From positions 53,332,947-53,396,946 of the forward strand of contig CM018043.1 in assembly GCA_008638375.1 (NCBI GenBank): 64,000 nt of DNA, read 5' to 3'. This DNA is from Nyssa sinensis. Lineage: Eukaryota > Streptophyta > Magnoliopsida > Cornales > Nyssaceae. The first letter of the stretch is position 1, and every line of letters starts with the position of its first letter. This document shows positions 59,115-64,000 of the stretch, in pieces. Under the pieces are notes generated by a model. It saw nothing but the letters and a program-made list of their open reading frames with translations. It had not been told where the DNA came from and did no database searches. A program made the position numbers and the translations under genes.

Positions 59115-60913
59115 CAAACGGACAAAAAAAGGTCAGATCTGAAAGGATAAGAAATATATAAAATTTTATTAGATATTGAATATCCTAATTCAATTATTCG
59201 AATAGGCTCAAATATAAGGTTATGATATGTTGTTATATTTCAATTTTACATTTAACAAGTACTGAATAAAAGGCGTGAAAGTATTTTATTTTTTTTCACA
59301 AAATAATAAAGTTTTTTAATTTTTATTTTATATAATTTTTTTCCAAGATCTTAAAAAAAAACTTCTCAAGTCACCCAAAAAAAAAAACCTTTCTCCAATA
59401 TATGCATAAAAATTTAATAAATCTTTTGTGTATAAATATTAATAAAAATGATGAACATCATATGCAAGAAGAAAAAAATAGTCGGTGCATTTAAAATCTG
59501 TTATGATAGTCTGTGATTGTCATCGATATGGTAAAAAAATGGTGTCTAGTGACATTTGACATAAGAAAAAATGGTGGGTGCCCTCTTCTTTGTCTTGTTT
59601 TTTTTTTTTTATTGTCATAAGAATACGTTTGACATATGTAGGATAAATAATACCACAATGGAGGGTGGTGGTATTATTTTATCCTCACACCGATACAATA
59701 TAATTATAATTAATCATATTCTAAATAAGTGTTGAAACATGAAATAGCCCATCACTTATCCTATTTAAATTTTTTATCCCACTGAACAAATATGGCATTG
59801 CAGTTTAGTTTAGTATTTTGAAATACCATTTCTTTTATTAACAATTAGTTTTTACTTTTACAATTTCAACATCAATCAATTATTTAAAAAATTTCAATTT
59901 GGATTAGGTATTCACATAAGATTAAAAAGTTAACAGATTGAATAAGGATCTAATCCAATGAGAATGCAGGCCTAGCCACAGTGAAGCTTGTTAAAATTTT
60001 TTATGAATGCATGATATAGCCGTGGAGATTAAATAGAGATGCAAAAGATAGGCTTTTGAGGCATTTCATGAGGAAATAAAATAAATGAAGAAAAATAAAA
60101 ACAATGGATGAAATCTCATTTCTTGGAGGATCTCTTCTTAAAAGGAATTATCTGTCATTTGTTCTTCACATGTGCTTGATCAGTTCAATTATCTTGTAAA
60201 ATTCTCAAATTAACTGGATTAATTAAGAATAACCCAGAAGCCAAAGCCATTGTAACAGGTGAAGTGCTAACAGACATGGATCTCAAAGGGTGGGATGGGA
60301 TTAAAGGTTGGATTAATTCTGTTACTCACAAAAAAATAAAAATAAAAGAAGTACTAAGAAATTAACTTGAATACAACTAAAAACTAGAAATTATAAAACC
60401 TAAGAAGACAAAGAAAAATATGCAAACATAATCAAATTCTAAGAACATATTAATCAAGAAGATTTTGATAGCATACACTCCATATCCTGTTGAAATGCTT
60501 CATCAACCCCATATCACCTGTTTTGTTTCATATTACCAAGATCTTTGGATGTTGTTCATGGACTTTTGGAAATTTAAATTGTTTCCCCACTCTTCAAACA
60601 GTTAGGTCTGCACTTCTAATTATTAAAAAATAAATTCTAAATTCATGGTGGCAGGGTTCCACCACAGTATTATAAAAGTTAAAACTTGAATGTGATGCTG
60701 ATAAGTGGCTCAAGAAGATAAATTAAATCTGTTTATGAGGCCCTTGGTTTACATTACTAGTTCATTCCCACCATTTAAGTACGCTAAGAAAAGTAATAGT
60801 TAATGAAACTACCAACTTAATTTGATGTATAACATTTTACTGATCGATGTAAAGAGGCAATTTAATTTCCAAATATTACACACACTCATACACACAGATA
60901 TATACATATACAT

Positions 60914-60944
<31 letters not shown>

Positions 60945-61896
60945 ATTTGATGTATAACATTTTACTGATGTAAAGCGGCAATTTAATTTCCAATTATTAC
61001 ACACACAGACAGATATATATATTAAGAGGCAATATTCAGAAGTAAATTAAATTTAAACATGTCAAGATCTTGCTTGCTAAAGCTACTGAAATCGATCAAT
61101 AAGCTACCTAAGTAAAAAGTACAGGAGAGAGAGAGAGAGAGAGAGATGGTGTTGGCGTTGGTGGTGGTGTGTTAAAGTTGTGTAAAAGAATATATCGATC
61201 TTGACAATCCAGAGAAGCAGGCAAAGGCAGACATAAGTCTCTTGCATAAGGCTGCAGGTTGGAATCCTTCCAACTGTAAGAATCAAATTGCTATTTACTC
61301 TTTAAGGAAACTCTTTCCAAAGGCTGCCTTTAACTCTTCATTCATCACTTTCTCACTTCTCCTAACAAAACAATGAACGAATCTTCATTCTTCCACCACC
61401 ACCACCACCTGATCTAAAAATAAATTCTCCCATATGTGAAAAGCAAACCTAAAAACTTTAATTAACCAAGATGATATATTCTTCTACCTAAGAGTTTATT
61501 CTGTCTCATATTTTATTTTGAGCCTTATTTAAATGTGTCAAAAATCTCATATTCTTTTGTGTAAAATGAAGCCCAAGCCACTTGTTTTAGGCATCTAAGA
61601 AAAACCCATGACAATTTATATATGTATGATATATATAAATGCAAACTGGAACATCAAGAACCACTCAGAAAAATCCAACATTTTCCATTTTTAGTACAAT
61701 TTTTGGTCCTTGGTACACCATCATATATAAACCAAACACACCTTAAAACACACATTCATAAAAGATGTAAGAAAACAAAGAAAAAACTGATGCTAAAACC
61801 ATATTCATATATGATATACCACAACCCAGACGACCACAATAGAAACAACAAACCCTAGCTTATGAAGTAAAAACAAAAGAAATGAAGAAAAAGTTC
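59115..61896. other. Intergenic region downstream of element B
   Basis: No continuation of the element C transposase and no CACTA right terminus is seen. AT-rich, with poly-A/T runs, a GA run (61124-61145) and a local duplication (listed). The part next to 61896 holds the 3' UTR of the minus-strand Dof gene. The frames at 61104-61286 and 61622-61858 look accidental. Confidence 0.55.
60819..61020. repeat. Tandem duplication, unit about 125 bp
   Basis: AATTTGATGTATAACATTTT starts each copy at 60819 and 60944. Both continue 'ACTGAT...GTAAAG(A/C)GGCAATTTAATTTCC', then CA and TA microsatellites of different length. Confidence 0.85.
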
Positions 61897-62895
61897 TCAA
61901 GGATATGCACCATTACTTGTTGGTAGATCTGACCATGAAAGCGTTGGATTCCAGTAACCCAACTCACTTCCTGCAACTGGAGCTGACTCCAAAATGGTAG
62001 AAGAAGATGACGATGAAGAAGCCACATTGCTCAGAAATCCTGGTGAATGATCAGGATAATAATTGGCTGTTGATCTCAGCCTTTGATACAGCTCTTGAAT
62101 ACCTGTGTTTTGAACTTCACCAAGAATTAAGCCATTTTGTTGTTGTTGATGGTGGTTTTGCTGGTGCTGTTGAGCTTGTTGCTGATTGTTTCTCCAGAAA
62201 GAGCTGCACAGACCAAGAGAGGGAACCTGACTAAGAGGATCGAAGCCGAGAGTTCGAGCATTTAACACACCTGTTGCTGCAGCCACGGACTCTGAGGTCA
62301 TATGGGATCCAATCATAACACCAGGTTCCTCCTTCACTGTAACAGAATTTGATATTGGATTATGGTTAGGGTTAGGGTTCTGGGTTGCTCTCAGTAAGGC
62401 CAGCAGATGAGAATTCTGCGGAGAAGTCCATAGAATTGGGTTCGACTGAAGCTCATGATCGAAGCCGCTGACAAAGCCTGATTTCCCAAACTCCGAAGAC
62501 ACAGTCTTCAACCTTCCACCACTTGATTTTCCAACTGATGTTGTTACACTAGCGTTCTTGTTTTTCCGGCAACCGCCTCCTATTGGAACGTTACGGAGGG
62601 CGCCTCCTTTAGTCCAATACCGGCGGCACGTCTTGCAGAAGTGGCGAGGCTGAGTGAGGTTGTAGTTGTTGTAGTAACAGAACTTTGTGTTGGAAGAATC
62701 ACATCGTGGGCACCTCAGATTTTGGTTTTCAGAAGTCGATGAACTTGCAGGAGTTGTCGTTGTGGAAGAAGAAGAAGGAGAAGGTGATGGTGAAGGAGAA
62801 GGAGAAGGAGAAGATGAGGCCTCTAAAACACCAGCAATGGAGATTTTTCTCTCTCCTCCTATTAGTCCAGCACCTCCTAACAGCTCTTGAATCAT
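61897..62895 (-). CDS. Dof-type zinc-finger transcription factor, 332 aa
   Basis: Dof proteins bind AAAG cores in plant promoters. One uninterrupted frame runs from ATG at 62895 to the stop at 61897. The Dof finger has the exact spacing C-x2-C-x21-C-x2-C at residues 62, 65, 87 and 90 ([20 protein letters not shown] ... [20 protein letters not shown]), followed by the basic [13 protein letters not shown]. The N-terminus ([20 protein letters not shown]) leads into a Ser-Pro run coded by a GGAGAA-type repeat (62761-62820). The C-terminal half has a Gln/His-rich stretch, a Ser run and an aromatic end ([16 protein letters not shown]), the sort of region used for activation. The [19 protein letters not shown] motif resembles the AtDof1.4/4.6 neighbourhood, which I only recall loosely. 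Many Dof genes have an intron before the finger; none is needed here. Confidence 0.95.
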   Translation of the reverse strand: MIQELLGGAGLIGGERKISIAGVLEASSSPSPSPSPSPSPSSSSTTTTPASSSTSENQNLRCPRCDSSNTKFCYYNNYNLTQPRHFCKTCRRYWTKGGALRNVPIGGGCRKNKNASVTTSVGKSSGGRLKTVSSEFGKSGFVSGFDHELQSNPILWTSPQNSHLLALLRATQNPNPNHNPISNSVTVKEEPGVMIGSHMTSESVAAATGVLNARTLGFDPLSQVPSLGLCSSFWRNNQQQAQQHQQNHHQQQQNGLILGEVQNTGIQELYQRLRSTANYYPDHSPGFLSNVASSSSSSSTILESAPVAGSELGYWNPTLSWSDLPTSNGAYP

Positions 62896-63131
62896 CTTTT
62901 TTTCCTCTTTGTAGATCTACAACAATCCAAAACAAGAAAAGCAAAGAAGGTTAGTCTTTTTTAGTAGTGGAAAAGCAAAAGAAAGTAGGTTTTGTTGTAT
63001 ATTACTGTATGATCTATGGGAGGGATGAGAGAGATTGAAACATGGCTTTGCTTTTGTGAGTTCCGTTGAAGGGGTTTGGTTGGCCAAAATTTTTGTTGGT
63101 GTAAAAGAATAGAGGACTGGAGGTAGGCAAG

Positions 63132-63141
63132 CTTTAATATA
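63132..63141 (-). promoter_or_regulatory. Probable TATA box of the Dof gene
   Basis: On the minus strand TATATTAAAG lies about 240 bases upstream of the start codon. Transcription from near 63105 would give a leader of about 210 bases with no ATG in the Dof frame before 62895. Confidence 0.4.
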
Positions 63142-63170
63142 GAAATACAAGAAGAGAAGAACCACTGTAT

Positions 63171-64000
63171 CTATCTCCTTTTCAAAAAGGGGTTTTAAGT
63201 TTGTAAAATCTACTCTCTCTCTTTTTTTTTTTGTTTATGTCAAAAGAAGTGGTATCTTAGTTTTGTTAAGTTGTCTAAAAATCTTATGACTTAGAAACAC
63301 GATGGATTAAATTCCGGACCTCCGGACACATCCTCTAGACCAACTTGCCACAACCGGGCTCAATTTGTAAAATTTACTTCTTATCATATTATGCCTTTGT
63401 GGCTTGAGAAAAAAAAATCACCCTTTTTTCACTTGTGATAAATCAAATTTGACGAGAGCATATAATTCCTCTCTCGACTCCAGTGACAGTGAAAAGAAAG
63501 ATTTAATGAATTGATGATTAAAAATTCTTCTTCTTTTTTTTTTTTTATAAGCTTATCTTCATTTGTGTTCCTCTAATAACATACCAAAATTTGATTTAAT
63601 ACTGTTTGGTATTGTTTCTGAAAGTTAATATTTTATGTTCTCAAAAATAGAAATTATGAAAAGGGTACTGAAATTTGTTCAGTAAAGTGTTTTCCAAAGC
63701 TACTTTTTCCTTTAAACAAACGCGTGAAAACGATCCGTTTACAATAAACTGCTTAAAACAGAATTATACTTATTTGTTTCACGAGACACCTTCCCTATAT
63801 ACTACATACTAAACATTGTTCAAAATTTTCACGCGCAAAGCACGTGCTATGCACCACCATCTCCACTCAGATATACATACAGAGAAATGAAACATGGATG
63901 GAATCTTTCATGTTAATTGAATATGCATCAAGTGGGTGTTCTTCCATAACAGGTTTGTCAAATTTAAATTTTAGAGGAGATTTAAAGTGCTGTTGCACTA
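63171..64000. other. Upstream region of the Dof gene
   Basis: Likely promoter DNA of the minus-strand Dof gene, AT-rich with T runs (63221-63231, 63533-63546). A CT run lies at 63213-63220. No other gene or transposon end was recognised up to the window edge. Confidence 0.5.

Noticed and set aside
61139..61860. A possible small gene near the Dof gene
   Set aside because: The frames are short and low-complexity with no motif; the region is more likely 3' UTR and spacer of the minus-strand Dof gene.

Overview
The window is nuclear DNA of a flowering plant, most likely a eudicot. It is AT-rich. The genes have GT-AG introns and belong to plant-specific families: a reticulon-like RTNLB protein, SKU5-similar proteins and a Dof factor. 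Plant transposons (MULE, hAT, CACTA/En-Spm, Ty3/gypsy-type LTR) fill most of the rest. I cannot name the species.

Layout. 1-840 is the decayed end of an LTR retrotransposon. 1114-3305 is a Mutator-like element with a perfect 9-bp target duplication that carries pieces of two unrelated host genes (an RBR-type E3 ligase and an ABCC transporter). 3980-5004 (minus) is a complete four-exon reticulon-like gene. 5005-11520 is AT-rich spacer with small repeats and a degenerate MULE relative. 11950-16827 and 22929-27394 (plus) are two intact tandem SKS-type multicopper-oxidase-like genes with the same eight-coding-exon structure and a 5' UTR intron each. Intron 2 of the first holds a fragment of organellar (probably plastid) 23S rDNA between 64-bp direct repeats, and intron 3 holds a hAT-type element.

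29232-59114 is a nest of transposons about 30 kb long. CACTA element C starts at 29232. Its first intron was hit by an LTR retrotransposon, of which a solo LTR remains (31043-47496, TSD CAAAA). That LTR was hit by CACTA element A (32753-45819, TSD AGA), and the tnpD gene of C was split by CACTA element B (51093-59114). A and B are the same family in opposite orientation. Each carries a large array of a ~161-bp satellite-like repeat (22 and 24 copies). A still has both transposase genes, both broken; B has lost them and carries host-like exon sequence instead.

61897-62895 (minus) is an intact single-exon Dof transcription factor gene. The four intact host genes are not an operon or pathway: a membrane-shaping ER protein, two secreted cell-wall proteins that are copies of each other, and a transcription factor. 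I see no CRISPR, phage or bacterial-type system, and no intact tRNA or rRNA gene.
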